Part shown: positions 23,574 to 31,399 of the stretch, piece by piece
Layout: every line of letters begins with the position of its first letter
Numbering within the stretch: the first letter of the stretch is position 1
DNA from: Lachnospiraceae bacterium
GTDB taxonomy: Bacteria > Bacillota > Clostridia > Lachnospirales > Lachnospiraceae
Direction of reading: 5' to 3'
Length of the DNA: 33,931 nucleotides
Assembly (NCBI GenBank): GCA_009774395.1
Contig: VSNQ01000039.1
Span: 1-33,931, forward strand
The notes under the pieces: generated by a model
Told to the model about the DNA's origin: nothing
Database searches by the model: none
The model's input: only the letters and a program-made list of their open reading frames with translations
Translations under genes and position numbers: made by a program

Positions 23574-24017
23574 TTAGCCCTCAATTGGAATATATTTGCT
23601 TTCTTCAATTACCGGCTTTGCTTCCTTCTTCGGCACAAATACCTTTAAAATACCGTCCTCAAATTTCGCTTTAATATCCTCCTGCATTACATCCTCGCCA
23701 ACATAAAAGCTTCTGCTGCAAGTTCCATAGTAACGTTCACGGCGGATATATTTACCATTTTCATCCTTCTGATCATTATCCTGTTTTGATTCAGCGCCGA
23801 TGGTCAGATATCCATTTTTTAACTCTGCCTTTACATTCTCTTTCTTGTAGCCCGGAAGGTCAATGTGCAGTTCGTATCCCGCATCGCTTTCCTTAACATC
23901 TGTTCTCATTACATTTGCCGTAGGTGCGCTGTATCTTGCAGCACTCCTTGTAGGGCGAATAAAATCATCAAAAAAGTCATCAAAAAGGTTTTCTCCAAAA
24001 ATACTAGGCATTAACAT
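23574..24017 (-). CDS. Hsp20/alpha-crystallin small heat-shock protein
   Basis: ATP-independent chaperone holding unfolded proteins in the cytoplasm. It has 147 residues. The N-terminal arm FGENLFDDFFDDF is followed by an alpha-crystallin domain (about 38-130) with YELHIDLPGYKKENVKAEL, GYLTIGAE and EDIKAKFEDGILKVFVPK. The C-terminal IPI anchor motif is in YIPIEG. ATG 24017 has GGAGG eight bases upstream. Control is visible: a perfect CIRCE operator overlaps its sigma-A promoter, so HrcA should repress it. A solitary gene, like hsp18 of Clostridia. Confidence 0.96.
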   Translation of the reverse strand: MLMPSIFGENLFDDFFDDFIRPTRSAARYSAPTANVMRTDVKESDAGYELHIDLPGYKKENVKAELKNGYLTIGAESKQDNDQKDENGKYIRRERYYGTCSRSFYVGEDVMQEDIKAKFEDGILKVFVPKKEAKPVIEESKYIPIEG

Positions 24018-24072
24018 AATTCATTCCTCCTCTAAAATAAAAACTTTATTGTTGTTTGCTTGTTATATATAT

Positions 24073-24101
24073 GTTATAACACCATTATTAGCACTCGTCA
24101 A
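24073..24101 (-). promoter_or_regulatory. Sigma-A promoter of hsp20
   Basis: Minus strand: TTGACG (24101-24096), a 17-base spacer and TATAAC (24078-24073). The -35 lies in the spacer and arm junction of the CIRCE operator, so HrcA binding would directly block polymerase. The start would be at about 24066, some 50 bases before the ATG. Confidence 0.8.
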
Positions 24102-24114
24102 GTGCGAGTGCTAA
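24088..24114. promoter_or_regulatory. CIRCE operator (HrcA binding site)
   Basis: Perfect match to the CIRCE consensus: TTAGCACTC (24088-24096), nine bases, GAGTGCTAA (24106-24114). HrcA binds this inverted repeat and releases it on heat stress. CIRCE usually sits before hrcA-grpE-dnaK and groESL; here it controls a small heat-shock gene. Confidence 0.97.
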
Positions 24115-24178
24115 TAAAATCTGTGAACTTTTTGTGAACACCTTTTTATAAAAATTTTGAAAATATCCTTATACAGTC

Positions 24179-24556
24179 TTATTCTGGGTCTGCCTTCCAC
24201 AATCCATGCAAATTGCAGTAAGCATAAACCGCAATAAGTTCATCTCCGTCAGCCAGCACAAACTCTGCTTTTGGGGCTTCTCCAGGCTTTAGCCATGCCT
24301 TTTGAACACCTTTCTTTGTTTCCATTACAACCCATGTAATATCGTGGGACTCCTCCATTGGATGTGGAACTTCGCCAACCATTACTGTTATTTTTGCACC
24401 ATCCCTTTGAATTACCGGTTTGTGCTTCTCCACAGCCGCATCTGTCGTTCCGGGAATAATCTCCTGCATTTTCTCGCCGCAGCAGCTAATCGGCACACCG
24501 GCATCTTCCATAAAATCTATAATATTTCCGCAGTGTTCGCAACGATAAAACTTCAT
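24179..24556 (-). CDS. dfx: Desulfoferrodoxin (superoxide reductase)
   Basis: Reduces superoxide to hydrogen peroxide without releasing oxygen, a defence typical of anaerobes; electrons come from rubredoxin. It has 125 residues, the two-iron class. The N-terminal desulforedoxin-like centre I uses Cys6, Cys9, Cys25 and Cys26 (YRCEHCG and SCCGEKM). The catalytic centre II uses His45 with Lys44 (EKHKP), His65, His71, Cys114 and His117 (YCNLHGLW). All ligands are present. AGGAGG precedes the ATG, and a TATAAT (24604-24599 on the minus strand) upstream suggests its own promoter, though the -35 is weak. No PerR box was seen. Confidence 0.96.
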   Translation of the reverse strand: MKFYRCEHCGNIIDFMEDAGVPISCCGEKMQEIIPGTTDAAVEKHKPVIQRDGAKITVMVGEVPHPMEESHDITWVVMETKKGVQKAWLKPGEAPKAEFVLADGDELIAVYAYCNLHGLWKADPE

Positions 24557-24656
24557 ATCACTTACCTCCTAGCTAATACAATATTTAACATCATTTTTAT
24601 TATATCCACTTTATCGTAAATCATGTAAAATCACGTTGCGAAAATTCCCCTATTCC

Positions 24657-25526
24657 TTAAAACAACCGTAACTGCTGATACTGTTCTTTCTGCGGAAATG
24701 TTGACAAATACTGGAACACCTCTTCCACATTATCAACAATCCCATGCGCTCTGCATTTTTTGTGAAAAAGTTTCATCAATTTCGCATCTTGGCTGCTTGC
24801 TATTTGATATGCATAGCCATATTTATGATGAAATTGTTCTTTCAGTCCTGGAAAATGCTTATCAAGTGCAGCATAAAAATATTCCCTATCACCCGCACGC
24901 AAAGTCATTCCCATACCAAAATTAATAATTCCATACACACCCGCATCAATACAATAGTCCAAAATCCCCTCAATATTCTCCTCTGTATCATTGATAAAAG
25001 GGAGTATCGGTGAAAGCCATACAACAGTTGGAATCCCATTTTGCTGTAATATTTTCAATGTTTCAAAGCGCTTTTTTGTCGTACATACATTCGTCTCTAC
25101 AATTTTGCACAGTGCTTCGTCATAGGTCGTTAATGTCATCTGCACAACACACTTTGCTTTTTCTTGTATCTTTTGAAATAAATCCAAATCCCGCAGAACA
25201 AGGTCTGATTTTGTTTGAATCGCCAGTCCGAACCCATAACGCTCTATTATCTCAATACATCTACGAGTCAACCGCAGTTCCTTCTCACAATGCATATACG
25301 GGTCGCACATTGCACCTGTCCCAATCATACATTTTTTTCGTTTAGAATGCAGCGCCTGTTCCAGCAATTCCGATGCATTTTGCTTTACTTCAATATCCTC
25401 AAAGTCATGCGTAAACTGATAACATTTACTTCTGCTGTCACAATAAATACAGCCATGTGTGCACCCACGATATAAATTCATACCATTTTTTGCCGAAAGA
25501 ATGCCTTTTGCATCTACAAAGTGCAT
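24657..25526 (-). CDS. SPL-like radical SAM protein (SplB/Rv2578c family)
   Basis: A radical SAM protein of 289 residues. The 4Fe-4S cluster motif is CTHGCIYCD (Cys-x3-Cys-x2-Cys, about residues 22-29), preceded by MNLYRGC, a hallmark of the spore photoproduct lyase-like COG1533 group. A KRKKCMIGTGAMCDPYMHCE segment follows, then TKSDLVLRDLDLF and WLSPILPFINDTEENI. True spore photoproduct lyases are longer (about 340) and have a conserved C-terminal Cys; this one belongs to the shorter sister family of unknown substrate. It stands alone between dfx and the amidase, with a folded leader. Confidence 0.85.
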   Translation of the reverse strand: MHFVDAKGILSAKNGMNLYRGCTHGCIYCDSRSKCYQFTHDFEDIEVKQNASELLEQALHSKRKKCMIGTGAMCDPYMHCEKELRLTRRCIEIIERYGFGLAIQTKSDLVLRDLDLFQKIQEKAKCVVQMTLTTYDEALCKIVETNVCTTKKRFETLKILQQNGIPTVVWLSPILPFINDTEENIEGILDYCIDAGVYGIINFGMGMTLRAGDREYFYAALDKHFPGLKEQFHHKYGYAYQIASSQDAKLMKLFHKKCRAHGIVDNVEEVFQYLSTFPQKEQYQQLRLF

Positions 25527-25571
25527 AACCGCCTCTCACCATTTTTCTCCTATACTCACAAGCGATTAGAG

Positions 25572-25633
25572 TTTCCTATCTGCACAGCACGTATTGCCCG
25601 CTAATGCAATATGGGCTATGCAGAAATTGGAAA
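25572..25633 (-). other. Hairpin between the amidase and SPL-like genes
   Basis: Nested arms: TTTCC/GGAAA (25572-25576 with 25629-25633), TGCACAGC/GCTATGCA (25581-25588 with 25615-25622) and ATTGC/GCAAT (25593-25597 with 25606-25610). The single mismatch becomes a G-U pair only in minus-strand RNA, so the fold probably acts in that transcript. It is either the end of the amidase message or the leader of the SPL-like gene. No T-run follows. Confidence 0.5.
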
Positions 25634-25646
25634 ATCTTAACGGTCG

Positions 25647-26603
25647 TCAGTATAACGACGATACCATATGTTTCACACACTCTAATGATTTCTGCGTACA
25701 CCTTATCGTTTCAACCATAAGCCCTATTACCTTTGACTGGAAATAGTTTTCAATGCCTTGCACAATCCCATCTGCTACCTGCTCCTGATAAGTTTCGGTA
25801 ACAAGCTTTCCGCGCTCTTTCGCATTAGATAAAAAACCGACCTCCACAAGACAGGCTGGCATTGTTGTTTCCCCTGTTACATGAAATTCTGCATTTCCTC
25901 TCAATTCGCGCTCCATAGCGCCTGTATATTGAATCGTCTGCTGCTGCACATACTGTGCCAGCCGCAGATTATCCCGCTGCGTATCCTCTCCCTGATACCA
26001 AACTTCCATACCATTAACCCTTTTATCCTCAGAGAAATTCTGATGAATACTGATGTAGATATCCGCTTCACACCCATTTGCCGCGATAACGCGTTCCTCC
26101 TTTGTGACAAAGGTATCTTCGTCGCGTGACATAACAACCAGATACCCCAAGGCTTCCAGCTTGTCCTGCACAATTTTTGCAATCGCAAGATTAATGTCTT
26201 TCTCTGTGACTTTTCCCGCAGAACATCCGCCGTCCGCCCCGCCATGTCCTGCGTCCACAAAAACAAGCGGTTTTATCTGCCCTTTCTGTGTATCCTGTGG
26301 CAGCATTTCCATATTTTTCAGATACTTGTCCTGCATATTTTCTTCTAACTCCTCTTCCGCAAAATTCCTGTTTTCGGTAATGGCATCCTCACCTGTGCTC
26401 TCTACCCCCTGCACTGTACTGTTATCTATTGGGGCGGCAATGAGTTGTTCAGCAAGCAGCCCTCCCGATAATAACACTACCAGACTAACCAGCCCCACAA
26501 CAATCACCACAATATAAAACACTTTCCAAGCATTCGCCGTCCTCTGTTCCTGCTCATTACCATAGCACTTATATTGATGAGTAAATGATGATCCTTCGTA
26601 CAT
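25647..26603 (-). CDS. Membrane-anchored N-acetylmuramoyl-L-alanine amidase (Amidase_3)
   Basis: Cell-wall hydrolase cutting the muramic acid-L-alanine bond. From ATG 26603 (AGAGGAG eight bases upstream) it has 318 residues. A cytoplasmic N-terminus of about 25 residues is followed by one membrane helix (KVFYIVVIVVGLVSLVVLLS), an acidic linker and an Amidase_3 domain. Zinc ligands are His120 in VDAGHGGADGG, Glu134 in TEKDINLAI and His187 in YISIHQNFS; the catalytic Glu254 is in CLVEVGFLSN. A 35-residue C-terminal extension with two Cys is unusual. The single helix in place of a cleaved signal suggests it stays tethered outside the cell. Its promoter carries four 11-bp-spaced repeats, pointing to two-component control. 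Confidence 0.93.
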   Translation of the reverse strand: MYEGSSFTHQYKCYGNEQEQRTANAWKVFYIVVIVVGLVSLVVLLSGGLLAEQLIAAPIDNSTVQGVESTGEDAITENRNFAEEELEENMQDKYLKNMEMLPQDTQKGQIKPLVFVDAGHGGADGGCSAGKVTEKDINLAIAKIVQDKLEALGYLVVMSRDEDTFVTKEERVIAANGCEADIYISIHQNFSEDKRVNGMEVWYQGEDTQRDNLRLAQYVQQQTIQYTGAMERELRGNAEFHVTGETTMPACLVEVGFLSNAKERGKLVTETYQEQVADGIVQGIENYFQSKVIGLMVETIRCTQKSLECVKHMVSSLY

Positions 26604-26666
26604 AATCAATGCTCCTCTCTAATCTGCCTCCACTGCCAAAAAACATCTATAACCTTAATTATATTT

Positions 26667-26721
26667 AGTATACAGACATTCTGCATCAAATTTTCATCAT
26701 TTTTGCATCAAAGTTGCATCA
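26667..26721 (-). promoter_or_regulatory. Amidase promoter with four 11-bp-spaced direct repeats
   Basis: On the minus strand TGATG occurs at 26721, 26710, 26699 and 26688 (5' ends), exactly 11 bp apart. The units are TGATGCAACTT, TGATGCAAAAA, TGATGAAAATT and TGATGCAGAAT. Eleven bases after the last TGATG comes a -10 TATACT (26672-26667), with no sigma-A -35. This is the layout of OmpR/PhoB-type activated promoters, where repeats replace the -35. The adjacent operon encodes such a regulator (29056-29709), the likeliest ligand by position. Confidence 0.72.
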
Positions 26722-26724
26722 TTT

Positions 26725-26743
26725 TCATAAAAATTTTATGAAT
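26725..26743. promoter_or_regulatory. Perfect AT palindrome upstream of the repeat operator
   Basis: TTCATAAAA-A-TTTTATGAA: two 9-base arms around one central base, just upstream of the 11-bp repeats and 15 bases after the stop of the preceding gene. It may be a weak terminator for the signalling operon or a second regulator site. Confidence 0.45.
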
Positions 26744-26757
26744 ATAACATTTTTTCA

Positions 26758-27648
26758 TTATGATATCTTCAAAAACAACTCATTTATCCCTTCATAAAAC
26801 CCAACTGTCACAATTGTAGTTTCGCTGCCCATACCAGAAAAAACATATTTTTTAAAAAATGGTGTGGTTTCCAACAGCGGATTCACGGATTCATATGGCT
26901 GCGGCGCATCAAGCCCCATATAGTCCGCCCATGCCTTAACAATAGCATCCGCATTAATATCCTCCCACAAAAGCGGTGTCCGCACATAAAATTCATACAA
27001 TTTTCCATTATCTGCATCAATATAAGCATCTATCAGGCGGTTCTCTTTGTTGGCGTTATTCTGGCTGTTAGATAGGCTTACCTTCCACACCGCCACATTA
27101 TTGCGTGGATCCAACACATCAATGGCAGAGTACAGCGTTGCATCATAAGAAGCCGCTTCCACTTTCCGGATTTCTTTGGGTAAAATGCCAAGCGTCTTTA
27201 AGTTCTCCACCCCACTGCTGCACGTTTCATAAATCTGCTTATCTGTAATCTCTTTGCCAGATGGGCCTCTATGATTTACCACAAACGCATAAGACCCCTC
27301 TAAATCTTGATATTCAACACCGATTCCCTCTGTTGCAAGCGCATTCTGCTCTGTCTGCGGAAGTGTTTGATTAATCAAGCTGCAGGATAAAATATAGAGT
27401 TTGTCATTTGCATTTAACTGATAACGGTAGCCTTGTCCAGAATCCTCTATTAACTCAAAATGCGCTTCATTTAAAATACCCTTATCCTTGTATTTTGCCA
27501 GTGCTTCCGGTCCCCAGATAGAAAGCAGCACCGCGATGCCCGCAAGAAGGATTAATGCCGTTTTGCGCATTGTGTTTTTCATGTTGACTCCCATTTGTGC
27601 ATCTTGACAGCCATTTTCATTTAGAAATTTCAAAATCTTTTTAACCAT
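26758..27648 (-). CDS. Membrane-anchored extracellular protein of the two-component operon
   Basis: Family not recognised. From ATG 27648 (AGAGG six bases upstream, overlapping the kinase stop by 8 bases) it has 296 residues. A short positively charged N-terminus precedes one membrane helix (TALILLAGIAVLLSIWG), with the rest outside. The extracellular part ends with two strands resembling PepSY-type domains (NRLIDAYIDADNGKLYEFYV, then DADAIVKAWADYMGL-like helices). Overlap with the kinase gene suggests a partner that senses or tunes it, comparable in position to YycH/YycI beside WalK; that comparison is by layout only. Last gene of the operon. Confidence 0.75.
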   Translation of the reverse strand: MVKKILKFLNENGCQDAQMGVNMKNTMRKTALILLAGIAVLLSIWGPEALAKYKDKGILNEAHFELIEDSGQGYRYQLNANDKLYILSCSLINQTLPQTEQNALATEGIGVEYQDLEGSYAFVVNHRGPSGKEITDKQIYETCSSGVENLKTLGILPKEIRKVEAASYDATLYSAIDVLDPRNNVAVWKVSLSNSQNNANKENRLIDAYIDADNGKLYEFYVRTPLLWEDINADAIVKAWADYMGLDAPQPYESVNPLLETTPFFKKYVFSGMGSETTIVTVGFYEGINELFLKIS

Positions 27649-29053
27649 ATGTAACCTCTTTTTTGGGGAGCAGGAAGCCAATGCAGGAACCTTTATTCGG
27701 CTCACTTTCAATTTCCAGCCTGCTATGATGAATTTCCAGTATTTCAGCACACAGCGCAAGCCCAAGCCCTGCGCCGTTTTTGCTTCTTGCCCGCGATTTA
27801 TCTACCATATAAAACGCTTTCACAATTTTATGCTGCTCCTCCTGTGGGATCCCTATGCCTGCATCTATCACAGCAAAATAATAGCCGTTTTCCCGATTGA
27901 CGCCTTTCACTTCGACAACGCTGCCCACCTCGGAGGCTTTACAGGCATTATCAATTAAATTTACCAAAACCGTTTTAATCAGATTTACTTCTGCCCAAAT
28001 CATCCCACTTTCATAGGAAAAGCGAAATACCATCCCACGGTCGTCGCCATACATTTCTTTCAGGTATGTAAATATCTCTTCCGCCGAATACTGCCGCAGC
28101 TCTGCCTCACTCCTCTTGGTAACAATAATATCCAAAAGCCGCAAAGACATTGCCTCCAAACGCTTTCCCTCTGTATAGATATAGTTTGCCGACATAAGAC
28201 TTTTTTCCTCATCCAGCTTATGCGATCGCAGCATATCCGCATAGCCGATAATCGCTGTCAGCGGTGTTTTCAGTTCATGGGCAAACGCTCCCATAAATAC
28301 CTCGCGTGCCTCCAATTCCTCCTCCAACATTGCAATATTTTTTTCCAAAGCATTTGCCATTTCATTAAAATCCGTTGTTAGCTGTCCTAGTTCGTCATGA
28401 CTGACCTTTTTGGCACGATATGCATAATCGCCTCCTGCCATCTGCTTTGTCGCCTTGGTCAAAAGCCTAATTGGTTTGGTTAACAAAGACGCTATTAAAT
28501 GCATAATCACAGTTCCAACGAAAAGCATAATAAAGGTTACGCGCCGATACAGCGAAAAGCCCAGTGCCCGCTCCGTAAACACCCCCGTAACATTGCGCAT
28601 TGTTTCAAGATAGAGGATTCTGTCCAACGTATCCAGTATTACGCAAGTGTGAATATAATACTTCGCATCAACATTGATCACGCGGTAAGATTTCATATTT
28701 CCATTTGTCTGCATTAAAAGCCCCTCGTCTGCCATAAATCCATCACTGGCATACAACACCTGCTTATCTTCCCCGAATATCCGCACAAGCCGGCTGCTGG
28801 TGCGTCCACTTTTTTCCAGATTGGAAGCAATTTCCTCCACGGTGCTATCCGGCAGCACACTGTATTTAGCAGGTACATTTAATGCCGCTGTTTCAAATGC
28901 AAAACGCAATATACTGCTCTCATCCAACGCCTGCCCAATCTCCCGCTGCAGCGAAGTTTCAAACACATAATTAACAAAATAAAATCCACTAAACCCCAAC
29001 GCCAGCGCCATTACAATCATCGTTGAGAACAGCAGTTTTAATGAAAATTTCAT
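27641..29053 (-). CDS. Sensor histidine kinase, HAMP-HisKA-HATPase
   Basis: Membrane kinase of 470 residues. TM1 is about 8-30. An extracellular region of about 140 residues has RLVRIFGEDKQVLYASDGF, typical of a sensor domain of the Cache/PAS-like type. TM2 is about 172-192, followed by HAMP. HisKA has His259 in GAFAHELKTPLTAIIGYADM. HATPase_c shows NLIDNACKASE, VIDAGIGIP and KNGAGLGLALC. It begins two bases after the response regulator ends and overlaps the next gene, so the order regulator-kinase-membrane protein is tightly coupled. The signal is unknown; the amidase target suggests cell-wall status. Confidence 0.94.
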   Translation of the reverse strand: MKFSLKLLFSTMIVMALALGFSGFYFVNYVFETSLQREIGQALDESSILRFAFETAALNVPAKYSVLPDSTVEEIASNLEKSGRTSSRLVRIFGEDKQVLYASDGFMADEGLLMQTNGNMKSYRVINVDAKYYIHTCVILDTLDRILYLETMRNVTGVFTERALGFSLYRRVTFIMLFVGTVIMHLIASLLTKPIRLLTKATKQMAGGDYAYRAKKVSHDELGQLTTDFNEMANALEKNIAMLEEELEAREVFMGAFAHELKTPLTAIIGYADMLRSHKLDEEKSLMSANYIYTEGKRLEAMSLRLLDIIVTKRSEAELRQYSAEEIFTYLKEMYGDDRGMVFRFSYESGMIWAEVNLIKTVLVNLIDNACKASEVGSVVEVKGVNRENGYYFAVIDAGIGIPQEEQHKIVKAFYMVDKSRARSKNGAGLGLALCAEILEIHHSRLEIESEPNKGSCIGFLLPKKEVTYG

Positions 29054-29055
29054 TT

Positions 29056-29709
29056 CTATACCTCTAACCGATACCCTACTTTATACACAGCTACCAGATT
29101 GTGCTCCCAGCCAAGCTTTCTCCTTAATCGCTGCACATGCAGGTCAAGCGTGCGGCTGTCCGCAAAATATTCGCCCTCCCAGACTTTTTCATACAGCGTT
29201 TCACGAAAAAGCGCCACATTTTGATTTTTCATAAAAAGTACCAACAAACCAAACTCCTTATTCGTAAGATCTACCAGTCTGCCTGCTTTTTTCACGCGAT
29301 GCGCATCAAGATCTACCACCACATCTCCGACAACCAGGCGTTGATCTGCTTTATTGTAGCGCCGCAGTACCGCCTCTACCCGCGCAACCAATTCCACAAC
29401 ATCAAACGGCTTTACCAAATAGTCATCCGCGCCTAATTTTAAACCTTTTACCCGATTCTTCACCTCATGCTTTGCCGTAATAAAAATCACAGGAATGCCT
29501 GTAGGACGTATGTAATCCATAACATCATAACCGTCTGCACCCGGAAGCATAATATCCAACAGTACCAAATCAAACGCTTCCTGTTCAACCAGTTCAATTG
29601 CTTCCAAACCATTCTGCACTGCAATACATTCATACCCTGCTGACGATAAATTTAAGTCTATTAAATCACAAATCGGTTTTTCATCGTCCACAATCAGTAT
29701 CCTAATCAT
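29056..29709 (-). CDS. OmpR/PhoB-type response regulator
   Basis: DNA-binding regulator of 217 residues. The receiver has RILIVDDEKPICDL, phospho-acceptor Asp52 in LVLLDIMLPGADGYD, Thr in VIFITAKHEV and Lys in DYLVKPFDVVELVARV. The winged helix has VDLTNKEFGLLVLFMKNQNV, the recognition-helix region SRTLDLHVQRLRRKLG and the ending YKVGYRLEV. The start overlaps the previous stop by 8 bases. Regulators of this class bind direct repeats spaced by one helical turn; such repeats stand at the nearby amidase promoter. Confidence 0.95.
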   Translation of the reverse strand: MIRILIVDDEKPICDLIDLNLSSAGYECIAVQNGLEAIELVEQEAFDLVLLDIMLPGADGYDVMDYIRPTGIPVIFITAKHEVKNRVKGLKLGADDYLVKPFDVVELVARVEAVLRRYNKADQRLVVGDVVVDLDAHRVKKAGRLVDLTNKEFGLLVLFMKNQNVALFRETLYEKVWEGEYFADSRTLDLHVQRLRRKLGWEHNLVAVYKVGYRLEV

Positions 29710-30952
29710 TTTCTATCTTCCACCCCCAGTATTCCCTCGCTTTTGTAACAATAGTTTCCATCGTATCCTCCTCACTACAAGGATACTGCGCCTTAATTTC
29801 TGTATCTGCTGAAAAACCGCCTGTTCTCTGATAGTAAATATTGTAATCACTTTTTACAGTCAGCTGTCCTCCACCGCCATCATAACTATACTTTGCCAGT
29901 ACCACCATATCCTTTAACCCATCGCCATCTATATCCTTACACGTAATTCCATTTAATGCATAGAAATTGTCATAATCCTCCATCGGCTGAATACTTGATA
30001 CAATATACCCATCTTCATTCACAAGATAAATCAAAAACACATCATAATCCGCAATGTGATACGTTCCTGGCACCACCTGCAGTCTGCCCAGCTTGCCAAA
30101 CGTCCGAAAATAACACTGCTCCTCAATCACCTGCAAATTGTTTTGTTGTAATTCCTCTAGCGTTGCCGCCGTATACAGAAATTCTGTAGAATACCCATCC
30201 CGCACAAATGCCGTAATCAGCTTGGCGCTTTTATTCATGCCAAAACGATTGATTTTATCTGCAATCCGATAATCCCTGTAAAAGCCCAGACGATTGTGAT
30301 CCTGAAAAAGGACATCTCCCACTTTGTAAGTTTTATCTGCAAGCGCCCCACTTTCATTTTCGCATAATGTAATCAATACAATATCCATCTGCCCATCTAA
30401 ATCCAAATCTTGAAACCCAATCGCCGCAATCTCCATTTTAGGTTGTTTTACCTGCCCGCGAATACAATGATTTGTTTCCAACTGATCGGTCTTATAAATC
30501 ACTTTCCCGCTCGATTCTACAAAAAACAGTACCATGCGGTTATACTTCTGATCAAACGCCGGCAGCATAGAAACCGCATCTTCTGCATATCCTGCAATCG
30601 CAATCGGAAAAATCTGAGTTTCTACTACTGCAAAGCCGTTTTCTGCAATATCCGCTCGCTGTTCCACCGCCTCAAAACGATGACAATATTCCTGATATTG
30701 TGCAAGGATTTCCTGCTCGCGCAGCCGCTCCTGTGAAACTGTATTTTTTTCTGTTGTATCCATGCTCTGTGCTAATGCTGTATCCATATTTCTGGGCAGC
30801 ATAAATACCCCCAGCATTATAATAAGCGGCAATCCAGCCAGCACTAGAATGGCAGAGCGCACAACAGACATCCGCACCACTATATCATTTCGCACTCTTA
30901 TATTTTGTACTTTTATAAAAGCTTTCTTGATTACAGTCTGCAATAATACCAT
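29702..30952 (-). CDS. Membrane-anchored protein with FG-GAP/VCBS-type aspartate loops
   Basis: Function unknown. From ATG 30952 (GGAGG nine bases upstream) it has 416 residues. A basic N-terminus precedes one membrane helix (SAILVLAGLPLIIMLGVFML); the remainder lies outside. Two stretches carry calcium-type loops of the integrin/FG-GAP class: GFQDLDLDGQMDIVLI and TCKDIDGDGLKDMVVLAKY (the DxDxDG pattern). In this family each loop opens a beta-propeller blade, so the domain may be a partial propeller or dimer. It is coupled to the response regulator (8-base overlap). A role as ligand-binding accessory sensor for the kinase is inference. Confidence 0.8.
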   Translation of the reverse strand: MVLLQTVIKKAFIKVQNIRVRNDIVVRMSVVRSAILVLAGLPLIIMLGVFMLPRNMDTALAQSMDTTEKNTVSQERLREQEILAQYQEYCHRFEAVEQRADIAENGFAVVETQIFPIAIAGYAEDAVSMLPAFDQKYNRMVLFFVESSGKVIYKTDQLETNHCIRGQVKQPKMEIAAIGFQDLDLDGQMDIVLITLCENESGALADKTYKVGDVLFQDHNRLGFYRDYRIADKINRFGMNKSAKLITAFVRDGYSTEFLYTAATLEELQQNNLQVIEEQCYFRTFGKLGRLQVVPGTYHIADYDVFLIYLVNEDGYIVSSIQPMEDYDNFYALNGITCKDIDGDGLKDMVVLAKYSYDGGGGQLTVKSDYNIYYQRTGGFSADTEIKAQYPCSEEDTMETIVTKAREYWGWKIEND

Positions 30953-30992
30953 GCCACCACACCTCCTGTTTCTCCGTACAGGTTGCCGATAC

Positions 30993-31316
30993 CTAATTAT
31001 CCGCATTGCGATCTGGTTTTCCTGCACTGATATCTGTATACATATCCAAAAGCCCTACGGTTTCCGTTGCCGGACGCCCATAGCTCATACAGCATTTATG
31101 GGAAACTGCTTTCTCTTCATCCATATTATCATCAAATAAAACACTCATCCGCGCCGCACCAAGTGCGATCTCCTTGTCAAGATGCGCCAGAATCTCATCA
31201 ATCATTTTCTCATCTGCTTCACTGCTTTTTGCCAGATTTTCCTGCAAATTGTTTTGCAAGCTGCTTTGCGCAATGCCTGATTGATCGTTCTCTCTGCCAG
31301 TTCTCTCCTTCTTCAT
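30993..31316 (-). CDS. Small acidic hypothetical protein heading the two-component operon
   Basis: Not recognised. It has 107 residues, soluble and hydrophilic, with a Gln/Asn/Ser-rich start, then a helix DEKMIDEILAHLDKEIALGAARMSVLF and a Cys pair (HKCCMSYGRP). ATG 31316 has AGGAGGG eight bases upstream. It ends 41 bases before the next gene, so it heads the operon. The MIDEILAHLDKEI helix superficially resembles short regulatory or anti-sigma-like proteins, but no family can be named. Coding is supported by the ribosome site and a helical, non-repetitive composition. Confidence 0.65.
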   Translation of the reverse strand: MKKERTGRENDQSGIAQSSLQNNLQENLAKSSEADEKMIDEILAHLDKEIALGAARMSVLFDDNMDEEKAVSHKCCMSYGRPATETVGLLDMYTDISAGKPDRNADN

Positions 31317-31399
31317 TCACAACACCCTCCTGTTTTTTATAATCAAGCTTGGAAAAGAGCTCCCTCTTGGCCATTCCTAAGCCTTTATATGCCAAAAAT

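Noticed and set aside
31355..31368. AAGAG/CTCTT hairpin followed by T as NUDIX terminator
   Set aside because: Only a 5-bp stem and a short T-run; too weak to list.
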